In this document: positions 16,378 to 23,640 of the stretch, piece by piece
Position numbering within the stretch: the stretch's first letter is position 1
Layout of the letters: every line of letters begins with the position of its first letter
Assembly: GCA_965651815.1 (NCBI GenBank)
Contig: CBFGTJ010000014.1
Span: forward strand, 1-31,155
DNA from: CBFGTJ01 sp965651815
GTDB lineage: Bacteria > Actinomycetota > Acidimicrobiia > Acidimicrobiales > Microtrichaceae
DNA length: 31,155 nucleotides
Direction: 5' to 3'
Program-made: the position numbers and the translations under genes
The notes under the pieces: model-generated
The model's database searches: none
Seen by the model: the letters and a program-made list of their open reading frames with translations, nothing else
What the model was told of the DNA's origin: nothing

Positions 16378-16682
16378 GCGCACAGCGACGCCGTTCGAAG
16401 CAGCGCCGCAACGCGCGCAAGCAGCGCACGGCGCCGCCGGCGGAGTTCTGGCGCGCCGCGCCGGAGCCCCCGGAGCCGCCCGACATCGTCCCCGCCGAGC
16501 ACCCGGGCGCGCTCCTGCGCTCGATGGGGGCCCCGCCCCTCCCCGGCCAGCGGACCGAGGCGTCGCTCGGCTACCTCCAGGCGGTCGTGCACCAGGCCGC
16601 GAAGATCGCCAGCGCGGTGGCGGCCTCCGCCGACCTGCTCGGCAGCGACGACGACGAGGACGGCGCCGGCACGGGGTCCTGA
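16374..16682 (+). CDS. Small protein coupled to the SNF2 helicase, basic N-terminus
   Basis: A 102-residue protein of unknown function. GTG 16374 overlaps the helicase stop, so it is almost certainly translated by the same ribosomes. Residues 1-20 are strongly basic (SAQRRRSKQRRNARKQR), residues 25-55 are Pro-rich, residues 60-88 form one amphipathic helix (EASLGYLQAVVHQAAKIAS), and the tail is acidic (DDDEDG). The charge layout complements the acidic C-terminal end of the helicase. This suggests a subunit or DNA-tethering partner, but only context supports that. I do not recognise a named family; it is not a SWIM zinc finger, which sometimes accompanies such helicases. Confidence 0.75.
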   Translation: MSAQRRRSKQRRNARKQRTAPPAEFWRAAPEPPEPPDIVPAEHPGALLRSMGAPPLPGQRTEASLGYLQAVVHQAAKIASAVAASADLLGSDDDEDGAGTGS

Positions 16683-16698
16683 GCGGCGGGCGGGCGCC

Positions 16699-17277
16699 TC
16701 AGCCCGCTGCCGCGGCGGTGCTCCCGCCCACCGCGCGCTGCGGTTCGTGCTGCACGTCCTCGGGTCCCAGCTCGCGGGTCCAGGCGGCGAACTCCAGCAG
16801 GATCCCGTCGGGGTCCTGGAAGTAGAGCGAGCGCACGTAGACGCCCGGGTGGAGGTCGTCCGCGATGCCGAGCTCGCTGTCGTCGTGGTTCGCGACCTCG
16901 GTGGTGTCGACCCCGGCCGCCCGCAGCCGGTCGCGGTACTCCTCGATGCGCTCCGGGGGCACGGTGAACGCCACGTGGTTCATCGAGCCGATCGCGCTCG
17001 TCAGCTCGCCACGGTCGGGGCGGGCCTTCGGTGCGGAGATGCCGGGCGCGGCCTCGGGGGCGTCGGGGAACCAGAAGAACGCCAGGCTGTCACCGCCCCC
17101 GCAGTCGAAGAAGAAGTGCTGGCCCATCCCGAAGGGCAGCTCGATCGTCTTGACCAGCGGCATGCCGAGCACCCCCTGGTAGAAGTCGACCGTCCGCTGC
17201 ATGTCGCTGCACACGAGCGCGAGGTGGTGCACCCCTCCGAGCTCGAACCCCTCGTCCCCCACCGGCCGGTCCCCCAC
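16699..17277 (-). CDS. VOC-superfamily (glyoxalase/dioxygenase-like) protein
   Basis: A 192-residue vicinal-oxygen-chelate protein with two beta-alpha-beta modules. The first begins GGVHHLALVC (His18 as likely metal ligand) and contains TVDFYQGVLGMPLV; the second begins MNHVAFTV (His101) and ends DPDGILLEFAAW (Glu162). The His/His/Glu arrangement is that of metal-dependent VOC enzymes such as extradiol dioxygenases or glyoxalases; the substrate is not readable. The start is GTG 17277 after a GGGGGG run; GTG 17262 is an alternative. The longer frame upstream is antisense to the neighbouring gene. It is divergent from the PF10118 gene with a 93-bp gap, so the two may be co-regulated. The 3' end lies 16 bp from the convergent small-protein gene. 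Confidence 0.85.
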   Translation of the reverse strand: MGDRPVGDEGFELGGVHHLALVCSDMQRTVDFYQGVLGMPLVKTIELPFGMGQHFFFDCGGGDSLAFFWFPDAPEAAPGISAPKARPDRGELTSAIGSMNHVAFTVPPERIEEYRDRLRAAGVDTTEVANHDDSELGIADDLHPGVYVRSLYFQDPDGILLEFAAWTRELGPEDVQHEPQRAVGGSTAAAAG

Positions 17278-17312
17278 TGCGTCGCCCCCCGTCTCGCGAG
17301 CGTTCGCGCCGA

Positions 17313-17318
17313 ACCATA
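17313..17318 (-). promoter_or_regulatory. Probable -10 element (TATGGT) of the VOC gene
   Basis: TATGGT on the minus strand matches TANNNT, in one of the few AT-rich patches of the gap. Predicted leader about 28 nt. An 8-bp palindrome CTCGCGAG (17293-17300) lies inside the leader. Confidence 0.45.
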
Positions 17319-17335
17319 ATCCGCGGCCCGGGTGG

Positions 17336-17364
17336 GTGGAACCGGAGGACGCCGCCGGTAGCGT
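17336..17364 (+). promoter_or_regulatory. Predicted promoter of the PF10118 gene
   Basis: -35-like GTGGAA (17336-17341), 17-bp spacer, -10 TAGCGT (17359-17364). The GTG start at 17371 lies six bases beyond the -10, so the message should be leaderless. Confidence 0.45.
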
Positions 17365-17370
17365 CGAGGT

Positions 17371-18237
17371 GTGTCCGCCCCCGAGCTGCGCGCGCGGCGC
17401 GTCCAGTTCCGATTCCCCGACGACCTGGACCCCGTGTGGAACCCCCGGCACCCCGAGGCCGCCGCGGCGGCGAACTCGGTCTCGCTGCTGATGCCGTACG
17501 TCGAGCCGTACATCGTGCGCTCGGTGCGCGGCGCGCGCGACCGCCTCGACGAGCCCACCCGGGCCCGTGCCGAGGAGTTCGCCCGCCAGGAGCTGGCCCA
17601 CCACGCGCAGCACCGCCGGTTCAACGACCTCGTCGTCGCACGGCACCCGCGCCTGGCCCGGATCGAGCGCTGGGCGCGCGCAGCCTGCGACTGGCTGTCG
17701 CGCACCCGCTCCGAGGAGTTCTCGCTCGCGTTCGCCGCCGGGGCCGAGGCGATCGCGTTCGGCATCGCCCGCTGGGCGGAGGAGAACGTCCGGACGCTGT
17801 TCGACGGCGCCGACGACGTCGTCTCGACGTTGTTCCTGTGGCACCTCGCGGAGGAGGTCGAGCACAAGTCGGTCGCGTTCGACGTGCACCGTGCGGTCGG
17901 CGGGTCGCGGTGGCGCTACCTGCTCGCGAGCTGCACCGCCCTGGCGCTGCTCGTCCTGCTGACCTTCCCGGCGATCGTGGTGCAGCTGCACGACCAGCGC
18001 CGCCTCTGGTCACCCGTCGCGTGGTGGCGGCTCACCCGCTGGGCGCTCGGGCTCGGCTTCGAGGTACTGCCCGCGATCGGGATGTCGGCGCTGCGCGACC
18101 ACCACCCGGACCAGCTGCGCGACCCGGTGCTGCTCAGCGCGTGGCTGCAGCACTTCGACCCCGAGACCGCGACGATGCCGCTGTGGACCAGCAGCGGCGC
18201 GGCTCCCGCGGCCGGGGGGCTCAGCCCTCGACCGTGA
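17371..18237 (+). CDS. PF10118-type 'metal-dependent hydrolase', di-iron residue pattern
   Basis: A 288-residue protein of the family usually labelled predicted metal-dependent hydrolase (PF10118). The residues line up as a ferritin-like di-iron site: Glu45 (MPYVEPY), Glu74-x-x-His77 (QELAHHAQH), Glu126 (AGAEAI) and Glu162-x-x-His165 (AEEVEHK). That is the E...ExxH...E...ExxH pattern of four-helix-bundle oxygenases, desaturases and N-oxygenases. A hydrophobic segment (about 185-206) may be a membrane anchor. A true hydrolase role is therefore doubtful; an O2-activating enzyme is more likely, which is inference. GTG 17371 fits a leaderless promoter. The last 17 bases overlap the 3' end of the convergent ferredoxin gene. 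Confidence 0.8.
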   Translation: MSAPELRARRVQFRFPDDLDPVWNPRHPEAAAAANSVSLLMPYVEPYIVRSVRGARDRLDEPTRARAEEFARQELAHHAQHRRFNDLVVARHPRLARIERWARAACDWLSRTRSEEFSLAFAAGAEAIAFGIARWAEENVRTLFDGADDVVSTLFLWHLAEEVEHKSVAFDVHRAVGGSRWRYLLASCTALALLVLLTFPAIVVQLHDQRRLWSPVAWWRLTRWALGLGFEVLPAIGMSALRDHHPDQLRDPVLLSAWLQHFDPETATMPLWTSSGAAPAAGGLSPRP

Positions 18238-18415
18238 TCGCGTACTCGGGGCAGTTGTCCGCGGCGAGCTGCGCCTTGCGCTCGAGGCCCTCGGGTACCT
18301 CGCCGTCGGTGCGCAGCACCGCGTAGCCCTCGTCGTCGACGTCGAACAGCTCGGGTGCCAGCAGGTAGCACCGGTTGTGCCCCTGGCAGGCGTCGCGGTC
18401 GAACCTGATCCTCAC
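18221..18415 (-). CDS. 3Fe-4S ferredoxin of the P450-partner type
   Basis: A 64-residue single-cluster ferredoxin. The cluster motif is C-x-x-H-x-x-C (CQGHNRC, residues 10-16) and later NCPEYAI supplies the third Cys. The central position of the motif, Cys in 4Fe-4S proteins, is His here, so a [3Fe-4S] cluster is expected; ferredoxins with this CxxXxxC...CP pattern are common next to P450 genes in mycobacteria and relatives. Its job would be single-electron transfer to the adjacent P450; the reductase is not in the window. GTG 18415 overlaps the P450 stop (GTGA), so the two are made together. The 3' end overlaps the convergent PF10118 gene by 17 bp. Confidence 0.9.
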   Translation of the reverse strand: MRIRFDRDACQGHNRCYLLAPELFDVDDEGYAVLRTDGEVPEGLERKAQLAADNCPEYAITVEG

Positions 18416-19629
18416 GAGCTCCTCCCCAGGCGTACGGGCAGCGTGCGGGGTCCCCGGACTTGACCCGTCGACCAGCGCACCGCATCGGGGTCGGCGAGCT
18501 CGAACTCGGGGATGCGCTCCAGCCACTCGCGCACGGCGACGGTCAGCTCCATGCGCGCCAGGTTCGACCCCAGGCACCGGTGGATGCCGAGCCCGAACGC
18601 GGCGTGGCGGTTCCGCTCCCGGTCGAGGACCACCTCGTCGGCCCGCTCGAACACCTCGGGGTCGCGGTTGGCGGCGGGGAACGGCAACAGCACCCAGTCC
18701 CCCTCGCGCATGGTGACCCCGCCGAGCTCGACGTCCTTCGCGACCTTGCGGGCCATCGTCACCGGGGCGTACGCGCGCAGGAACTCCTCGATCGCGATCG
18801 GCAGCAGCTCCGGCTCGTCGCGGAGGCGGCGCCGGTGCTCGGGGTGCTGGGCGAGGTGCCACAGGGTGGCGCCGATCGCCGACCACGTCGTGTCGATCCC
18901 GGCGAGCAGCAGCAGGGCGACCGTGCCGAGCACGTGGTCGTCGCTCAGCGGCTGCCCGTCGATCTCGGCGTCCAGCAGGAAGCTGATCAGGTCGTCCGCG
19001 GGCTGCTCGCGGCGCTCGGCGATCTTCTCCGCGAGGTACCAGGTGAGCGTGTCCTCGGGTGCCACCGGGTCGTTCTGGCCGGCGGTCTCGAGGATGCGGT
19101 GGATGAAGATGCGGAAGCGGTCGCCGTCGGAGGTCGGCACCCCGAGCATGTGGGCGATCACCCGCACGGGGATGTGCTGCGCGTAGCCGGTGGCCGCGTC
19201 GACGACGTCACCGTCGCCCGTCCCGTCGAGCAGGTCGTCGAGCAGCTCACCGCAGAACCGGCGGGTCGGCTCCTCGAGCGGCCGGATCGCCTTCGGGGAG
19301 AACGCGGGCAGCAGCAGCCTGCGGGCGACCTCGTGGAACGGCGGGTCCGATGTGATCGGCGGGGCGTAGCCGACGGGTGCCGGCTCGGACGGTTCGAACA
19401 CCGACACGATCACGCCCCGGGAGCTGAAGTGCTCGGTGTCGTGGGCGATGGCGGACACGTCCGCGTGGCGCGTCGGCAGCCAGGTGCCACCGAAGCGCGG
19501 TGAGTGGGCGACCGGGCACTCCTGCCGCAGCTGCGCCCAGATCTCGGGTGCCCGCGCCGCGTACTCCTCGTCGGTGTGGTCGAAGTCCGTCGCCCAGTCG
19601 GTGACCGGGCAGCGCGCCTGCGCCTCCAT
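18412..19629 (-). CDS. Cytochrome P450
   Basis: A 405-residue soluble bacterial P450. Landmarks: I-helix AGIDTT (oxygen activation), K-helix EEFLR, and the heme loop FGLGIHRCLG with the proximal Cys at residue 352. There is no membrane anchor, consistent with a class I system using a small ferredoxin and an FAD reductase. Substrate unknown; 'EPSEPAPVGYAPPITSDPPFHEVARRL' style N-terminal features (split here only for description) resemble the actinobacterial sterol/terpene/fatty-acid P450 group, but that is a weak guide. ATG 19629 lies five bases after GGAGGT, and the longer frame is antisense to the exporter. It overlaps the ferredoxin gene. The MMPL exporter gene lies 80 bp upstream on the same strand, with a stem-loop and a possible separate promoter between. 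Confidence 0.95.
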   Translation of the reverse strand: MEAQARCPVTDWATDFDHTDEEYAARAPEIWAQLRQECPVAHSPRFGGTWLPTRHADVSAIAHDTEHFSSRGVIVSVFEPSEPAPVGYAPPITSDPPFHEVARRLLLPAFSPKAIRPLEEPTRRFCGELLDDLLDGTGDGDVVDAATGYAQHIPVRVIAHMLGVPTSDGDRFRIFIHRILETAGQNDPVAPEDTLTWYLAEKIAERREQPADDLISFLLDAEIDGQPLSDDHVLGTVALLLLAGIDTTWSAIGATLWHLAQHPEHRRRLRDEPELLPIAIEEFLRAYAPVTMARKVAKDVELGGVTMREGDWVLLPFPAANRDPEVFERADEVVLDRERNRHAAFGLGIHRCLGSNLARMELTVAVREWLERIPEFELADPDAVRWSTGQVRGPRTLPVRLGRSS

Positions 19630-19661
19630 CGAGACCTCCGGGTTCGAAGCGTCGGTCTCGC

Positions 19662-19667
19662 AGCCTA
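19662..19667 (-). promoter_or_regulatory. Possible -10 element (TAGGCT) of the P450 gene
   Basis: TAGGCT on the minus strand fits TANNNT and gives a leader of about 26 nt. A -35-like GTGAAC lies 15 bases further upstream (19683-19688). This would allow P450-ferredoxin transcription independent of the exporter. Confidence 0.35.
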
Positions 19668-19691
19668 CGGCCGCCGAAGGACGTTCACGCG

Positions 19692-19709
19692 CCGGCGTCG
19701 CAACGCCGG
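19692..19709 (-). terminator. Stem-loop directly after the MMPL gene
   Basis: A perfect 7-bp stem CCGGCGT/ACGCCGG with a 4-base loop, starting at the base next to the MMPL stop codon. No T tract follows, so it may be a weak terminator, an RNA-stability element or attenuator between MMPL and P450. Confidence 0.4.
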
Positions 19710-22142
19710 TCAGGGCGTCGGCTCCAGCTCCCGGTCCGCGGCCTCGGCGGCGCCGGCGGCGGGTGCGCCCGACTCGTCGTGGTCGCCCTCGACGTTGATG
19801 GTCGGCAGGAGGCGGTCCAGCCAGCGGGGGAACCACCAGTTCCTGTCGCCGAGCAGCTCCATCGTCGCCGGGACCAGCAGCATCCGCACCACCGTCGCGT
19901 CGAGGAGCACCGCCAGGGCGAGCCCGAAGCCCATGAGCTTCACGACCCGGTCGGTCTCCAGCAGGAAGCTGCCGAACACCACGACCATGATCGCGGCCGC
20001 GGCGGAGATCACCCGTGCCGTGGCGGCGAGCCCATCCGCGACCGAGGTGACGCTGTCGCCGGTGCGCAGCCACTCCTCACGGATGCGCGAGAGCAGGAAC
20101 ACCTCGTAGTCCATCGACAGGCCGAACACGATGGCGAAGAGCATCATCGGGACGAACGGCTCCACCGGTGCGGGCTCGATCCCGAAGAGGTCCTTGAGCC
20201 AGCCCCACTGGAAGATCGCGACGATCACGCCGTAGGCGGCGCCGATCGACAGCAGGTTCATGATGACCGCCTTGATCGGCACCAGGATCGAGCGGAACAC
20301 GATCATCAGCAGCACGAACGACAGGCCGAGCACCGCGACGAAGAACAGGGCGAGCCGGTCCGCGAGGTAGTCGGCGAAGTCGACCATCACGCCCACGGTG
20401 CCCGTGACGAGCACGTCGAACCCGGCACCCGCGGTCGCCTCGGGCAGCACGTCGGTGCGGAGGTGCTCGACCAGCTCGGTGGTCGCCTCGTCCTGGGGTG
20501 CGGTGGTCGGGAAGACCTGCCACAGCACCGCCCCGGACTCCGACGGGGAGTCGAGGTCGCTCGGGAACGGCGGCGAGACCGACGCGACGCCGTCCACCTC
20601 GGACACGACGCGGGTCACCTCGAGCAGCGGCGCCGAGCTCTCCGCGGCGCCCTCCGGCAGCTCCGCGACGAGCAGGATGCGGCCGTTGTAGCCGGGTCCG
20701 AAGCCCTCGGCGAGCAGGTCGTAGGACTTGCGGATCGTGTCGTCCTCGGCGGCGTTGCCGGCGTCGGAGAACCCGAGGCGGATGGAGGTCATCGGGATCG
20801 CCAGCAGGAGGAGCAGCGCCGTGGAGACCAGGCTGAGCGTCCACGGGCGGGCCTGGACGACCCGGCTCCACCGGTAGGCGAAGGTGTCCCGCAGCGGCTT
20901 CGGCGGGCGGGGCGGCAGGGCGCGCTTCAGCGGGGCGACCGCGAAGCCGGCGACGAGGACCACGGCCGCGAGCGGGAGCCCGAGCAGGAGCGGCTGGAGC
21001 TTGAGCCCGACCCCGAGCAGGGCGATGGCGACGAGCGCCGCGGCGACCACGCCGCGCCAGCGGGTCACGTCGATCCGCTCCCCCACGAAGCCGAGCAGGG
21101 CGGGCAGCAGCGTCAGGGAGGCGACGACGGTGACCGCGACCATCGTCGCCGCCCCGATGCCGAGGCCGGCCACGAAGCTCACACCCATGAGGAGCATGCC
21201 GAGCAGCGAGATCACCACGGTGATGCCCGCGAAGGTGACCGCCCGCCCGGAGGTGTCGATGGCGGTGGCGACGGCCTCGGCGACCGTGTGCCCGCGCTGC
21301 AGCTGCTCCCGGTAGCGGGTGACGATGAACAGCGCGTAGTCGATGCCGACCCCGAGGCCGATCATCACGCCGAGGATCGTGGCGAAGTCGGGCATCTCGA
21401 CGACGTTCGACAGCAGGCCGAGCAGCACCGACCCCATGCCGATGCCGGCGAGCGCGACGCCGATCGGCAGTCCCATCGCCAGCACCGAACCGAAGGCGAC
21501 GATGAGGATCACGATCGCGAAGGCGAGGCCGATGGCCTCGGCTGCGGGCTCCTCGAACTCCTGGAACATCGCACCGCCGTACTCGACCTGGAGTCCCTCC
21601 ACGTCGGGGGCGAGCTTGCGGATCTCCTCGCCGCGGTCCATCGCGGTGTGGATGTCGGTGTCGGCGGGGATCTCGAGGGTCGCGTAGGCGATCGTGCCGT
21701 CCTCGGACACCTGGGAGCCGCCAGCGTCGCCGAGGAGCGCCATGGCGTCCTCGCCCAGCTCGGCGGCACCGGCCGCGTACCACTGGATCAGCTCCGGTGA
21801 GACCTCGTCCTCGCCCTCGTCGAAGGGGCCCTGCACGGTGGTGTCGTCGAGCGAGGCGACCTCGTCGAGGAAGGTGCGGAGCTGCGCACGCAGCTCGGGA
21901 TCCTCGAAGCCGTCCTCGTGGCGGAAGACGATCTGGCCCTCCATGCCGCTGCCGGCGCCACCCATCTCCGCCTCGAGCACGTCGAAGCCCTCGCGGCTCT
22001 CCACCTCCGGCAGGCTGAACTCCGTCGAGTAGTTGGTGCCCGTGCCCGACATGACGGCCCCGCCCACGAGGACGGCGGCGATCCAGAGCACCACCACGAG
22101 CCCACGGCGGCGGCAGGACCACGCGCCAAGTCGACCGAACAT
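19710..22142 (-). CDS. MMPL-family RND transporter
   Basis: An 810-residue polytopic membrane protein of the MMPL/RND group. Residues about 15-33 form the first helix, followed by a large extracytoplasmic loop (about 35-190), then a block of helices containing GLGVGIDYALFIVTRYREQL, a motif IV-like segment carrying an intramembrane Asp expected to relay protons. The second half repeats the layout: a helix near 360-380, a second large loop, and a helix bundle containing FGLSMDYEVFLLSRIREEW. This twofold symmetry is complete, so the transporter looks intact. MMPL proteins export lipids or hydrophobic compounds using the proton gradient. ATG 22142 is preceded by GGGAGG. It is upstream of the P450 and ferredoxin on the same strand and divergent from the enoyl-CoA gene. 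Cargo unknown. Confidence 0.92.
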   Translation of the reverse strand: MFGRLGAWSCRRRGLVVVLWIAAVLVGGAVMSGTGTNYSTEFSLPEVESREGFDVLEAEMGGAGSGMEGQIVFRHEDGFEDPELRAQLRTFLDEVASLDDTTVQGPFDEGEDEVSPELIQWYAAGAAELGEDAMALLGDAGGSQVSEDGTIAYATLEIPADTDIHTAMDRGEEIRKLAPDVEGLQVEYGGAMFQEFEEPAAEAIGLAFAIVILIVAFGSVLAMGLPIGVALAGIGMGSVLLGLLSNVVEMPDFATILGVMIGLGVGIDYALFIVTRYREQLQRGHTVAEAVATAIDTSGRAVTFAGITVVISLLGMLLMGVSFVAGLGIGAATMVAVTVVASLTLLPALLGFVGERIDVTRWRGVVAAALVAIALLGVGLKLQPLLLGLPLAAVVLVAGFAVAPLKRALPPRPPKPLRDTFAYRWSRVVQARPWTLSLVSTALLLLLAIPMTSIRLGFSDAGNAAEDDTIRKSYDLLAEGFGPGYNGRILLVAELPEGAAESSAPLLEVTRVVSEVDGVASVSPPFPSDLDSPSESGAVLWQVFPTTAPQDEATTELVEHLRTDVLPEATAGAGFDVLVTGTVGVMVDFADYLADRLALFFVAVLGLSFVLLMIVFRSILVPIKAVIMNLLSIGAAYGVIVAIFQWGWLKDLFGIEPAPVEPFVPMMLFAIVFGLSMDYEVFLLSRIREEWLRTGDSVTSVADGLAATARVISAAAAIMVVVFGSFLLETDRVVKLMGFGLALAVLLDATVVRMLLVPATMELLGDRNWWFPRWLDRLLPTINVEGDHDESGAPAAGAAEAADRELEPTP

Positions 22143-22271
22143 CCACGCCTCCCGGCAGCTGGACCGCCCGGGGGGCGCCGCAGCGCTGGCTGGGCGTGGG
22201 CGGTCGGGTGGTGCAAGTCTGCTGAGCCGACGGTTGGGTGGGCAAGGACCGTCGCGCCGATGTGACCGATG

Positions 22272-22284
22272 GCGCACCGTGCGC
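22272..22284. promoter_or_regulatory. Palindrome in the MMPL / enoyl-CoA divergent gap
   Basis: GCGCAC-C-GTGCGC is a perfect 6-bp inverted repeat with a one-base centre, 24 bases before the enoyl-CoA gene start. A CCGATG direct repeat (around 22257 and 22266) lies just upstream. Operator function is only a suggestion, since GC-rich palindromes arise easily here. Confidence 0.3.
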
Positions 22285-22307
22285 GCCCAGGACCGGGAGG
22301 GAGATCG

Positions 22308-23048
22308 ATGTCGGACCAGCTGCGGGTGGAGGACCGGGACGGGGTGCGGACCATCACCTGGACCCGCCCCGATGCGCTCAACGCGATGACGATCGCGATG
22401 TGGAACGGGACCCGGGACGCACTCGACGGCGCCGCCGACGCGGGCATCGGCTGCGTGGTCCTGACCGGGACGGGCCGCGCGTTCACCGTCGGGCAGGACC
22501 TGGCGGAGTTCGGCGATCCCGGGCACGCAGAGCCCGACGGCGGTTTCCGGGGCCTGATGCGCGCCCTGCAGGAGCTGGAGCTGCCGCTCGTCGCGGCGGT
22601 CAACGGCCTCGCGGTCGGGTTCGGGCTGACCGTGCTGCCGTGGTGCGACGTCGTGCTCGTCGCCCCGGAGGCCAGGTTCCGGGCACCGTTCGTCGGGCTG
22701 GGGGTCACGACCGAGGCGGGCGCGAGCGTGGCGCTCGCGGACGTCATGGGCCCCCGGGCCGCCGCGGAGCTGGTGCTCACCGGCCGGTGGATGGACGCCG
22801 AGGAGGCGGTGCGGCACGGGCTCGCGAACCGGGTGGTTCCCGCCGAGGAGCTGCCCGGCGCCGCGGCGGAGCTGGCCCGCGGGATCGCCGCGCAGCCGCC
22901 CACGGCGCTGCAGAGGACCACCGCGCTGCTGCGCGAGGGGCGCCGCGGCTGGTCCGACGCGGTCGCCCGCGAGTACGACGCGTTCGCCGAGCTCGCCGGC
23001 GGCGAGGAGAACATCGCCGCGATCACCGCGTTCCTCGAGGGCCGCTGA
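22308..23048 (+). CDS. Enoyl-CoA hydratase/isomerase family, probably an isomerase
   Basis: A 246-residue crotonase-fold protein acting on acyl-CoA thioesters. The oxyanion-hole regions are present (GRAFTVGQDLAEF near 57-68 and NGLAVGFG near 99-106). The two glutamates used by enoyl-CoA hydratase are both replaced: Thr108 stands where GGGCEL has Glu, and Phe128 (ARFRAPF) where QPE has Glu. Instead Glu136 in TTEAGAS sits where delta3,delta2-enoyl-CoA isomerases (ECI, with PEA/PEG-SS) have their catalytic base. So a double-bond shift in unsaturated fatty-acid oxidation is more likely than hydration. ATG 22308 has GGGAGGGAG upstream. It is divergent from the MMPL gene and convergent with the heme beta-barrel gene (12-bp gap). 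It has the usual length for the family and no peroxisome-like tail. Confidence 0.85.
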   Translation: MSDQLRVEDRDGVRTITWTRPDALNAMTIAMWNGTRDALDGAADAGIGCVVLTGTGRAFTVGQDLAEFGDPGHAEPDGGFRGLMRALQELELPLVAAVNGLAVGFGLTVLPWCDVVLVAPEARFRAPFVGLGVTTEAGASVALADVMGPRAAAELVLTGRWMDAEEAVRHGLANRVVPAEELPGAAAELARGIAAQPPTALQRTTALLREGRRGWSDAVAREYDAFAELAGGEENIAAITAFLEGR

Positions 23049-23060
23049 CCCGCGGCCCGG

Positions 23061-23612
23061 TCAGCCCACGCGGCGCAGCACGTTGCGGTCGGTGTGCGGG
23101 TACGGCTCGTCGAGCCCCCGCATGCGCAGCATCGTGGTGGACGAGTAGGCCCACTCGTCGGGCCCTCGCACCTCGACCTCGAGCAAGTAGCTGAGCGTGC
23201 TGGCCTCGCTCGCCAGGTACCGGTTCTCGGCGATCCGGTACGTCCCCTCGCCCGCGCGCAGCTCGAACGCGGTGGCACCTGGGCCGGCGGTCCCTCCCGC
23301 GACCAGCGAGATGCCCCGGGGGACGACGAAGCACTTCAGCACCTCACCGGTCGCCCCGTCCCACAGCCAGTAGCCGACCTCGGTGTGGAACGGCACCTGC
23401 TCCCCGCCGCGCCACATGCTCGAGCGGTGGTCGAGCCCGTAGAGGTGCTGGGACCCGTTGACCACCGGTCCGAACGGGGTGAGCGTCAGCTCCTCGGTGT
23501 AGGGGCTCTCCCACGACGCCCCGTGGGCGTGCGACCACGCGACGTCGAGCCCCTCGTCGCCGCGCCAAGTGCCCGCCAGCGCTGCCAGCGGCCCCCACTG
23601 CTCGTCCGTCAT
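23061..23612 (-). CDS. Heme-binding beta-barrel (nitrobindin-like) protein
   Basis: A 183-residue protein of the FABP-like/nitrobindin group (THAP4-like heme-binding domain, PF08768 type). It opens WGPLAALAGTWRGDEG (residues 6-21), the family's GTWxG start; the middle contains FHTEVGYWLWD, and near the end YPHTDRNVLRRV carries His173, which is the likely axial heme ligand. Nitrobindins bind ferric heme in a beta-barrel and react with NO or peroxynitrite in the cytoplasm; this protein belongs to a somewhat longer sub-branch, so the ligand is less certain. ATG 23612 is preceded by GGGGGAGG with seven bases between. It lies 77 bp after the GNAT gene on the same strand; a 9-bp inverted repeat and a TANNNT box in that gap suggest separate regulation. 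Confidence 0.75.
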   Translation of the reverse strand: MTDEQWGPLAALAGTWRGDEGLDVAWSHAHGASWESPYTEELTLTPFGPVVNGSQHLYGLDHRSSMWRGGEQVPFHTEVGYWLWDGATGEVLKCFVVPRGISLVAGGTAGPGATAFELRAGEGTYRIAENRYLASEASTLSYLLEVEVRGPDEWAYSSTTMLRMRGLDEPYPHTDRNVLRRVG

Positions 23613-23640
23613 CCTCCGACCTCCCCCGCTCGGCCCGCCG

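Noticed and set aside
11929..16383. Very long open frame on the minus strand opposite the SNF2 gene
   Set aside because: It is a shadow of high-GC codon use: low-complexity Arg/Gly/Leu-rich product, no motifs, fully antisense to a well-supported helicase gene.
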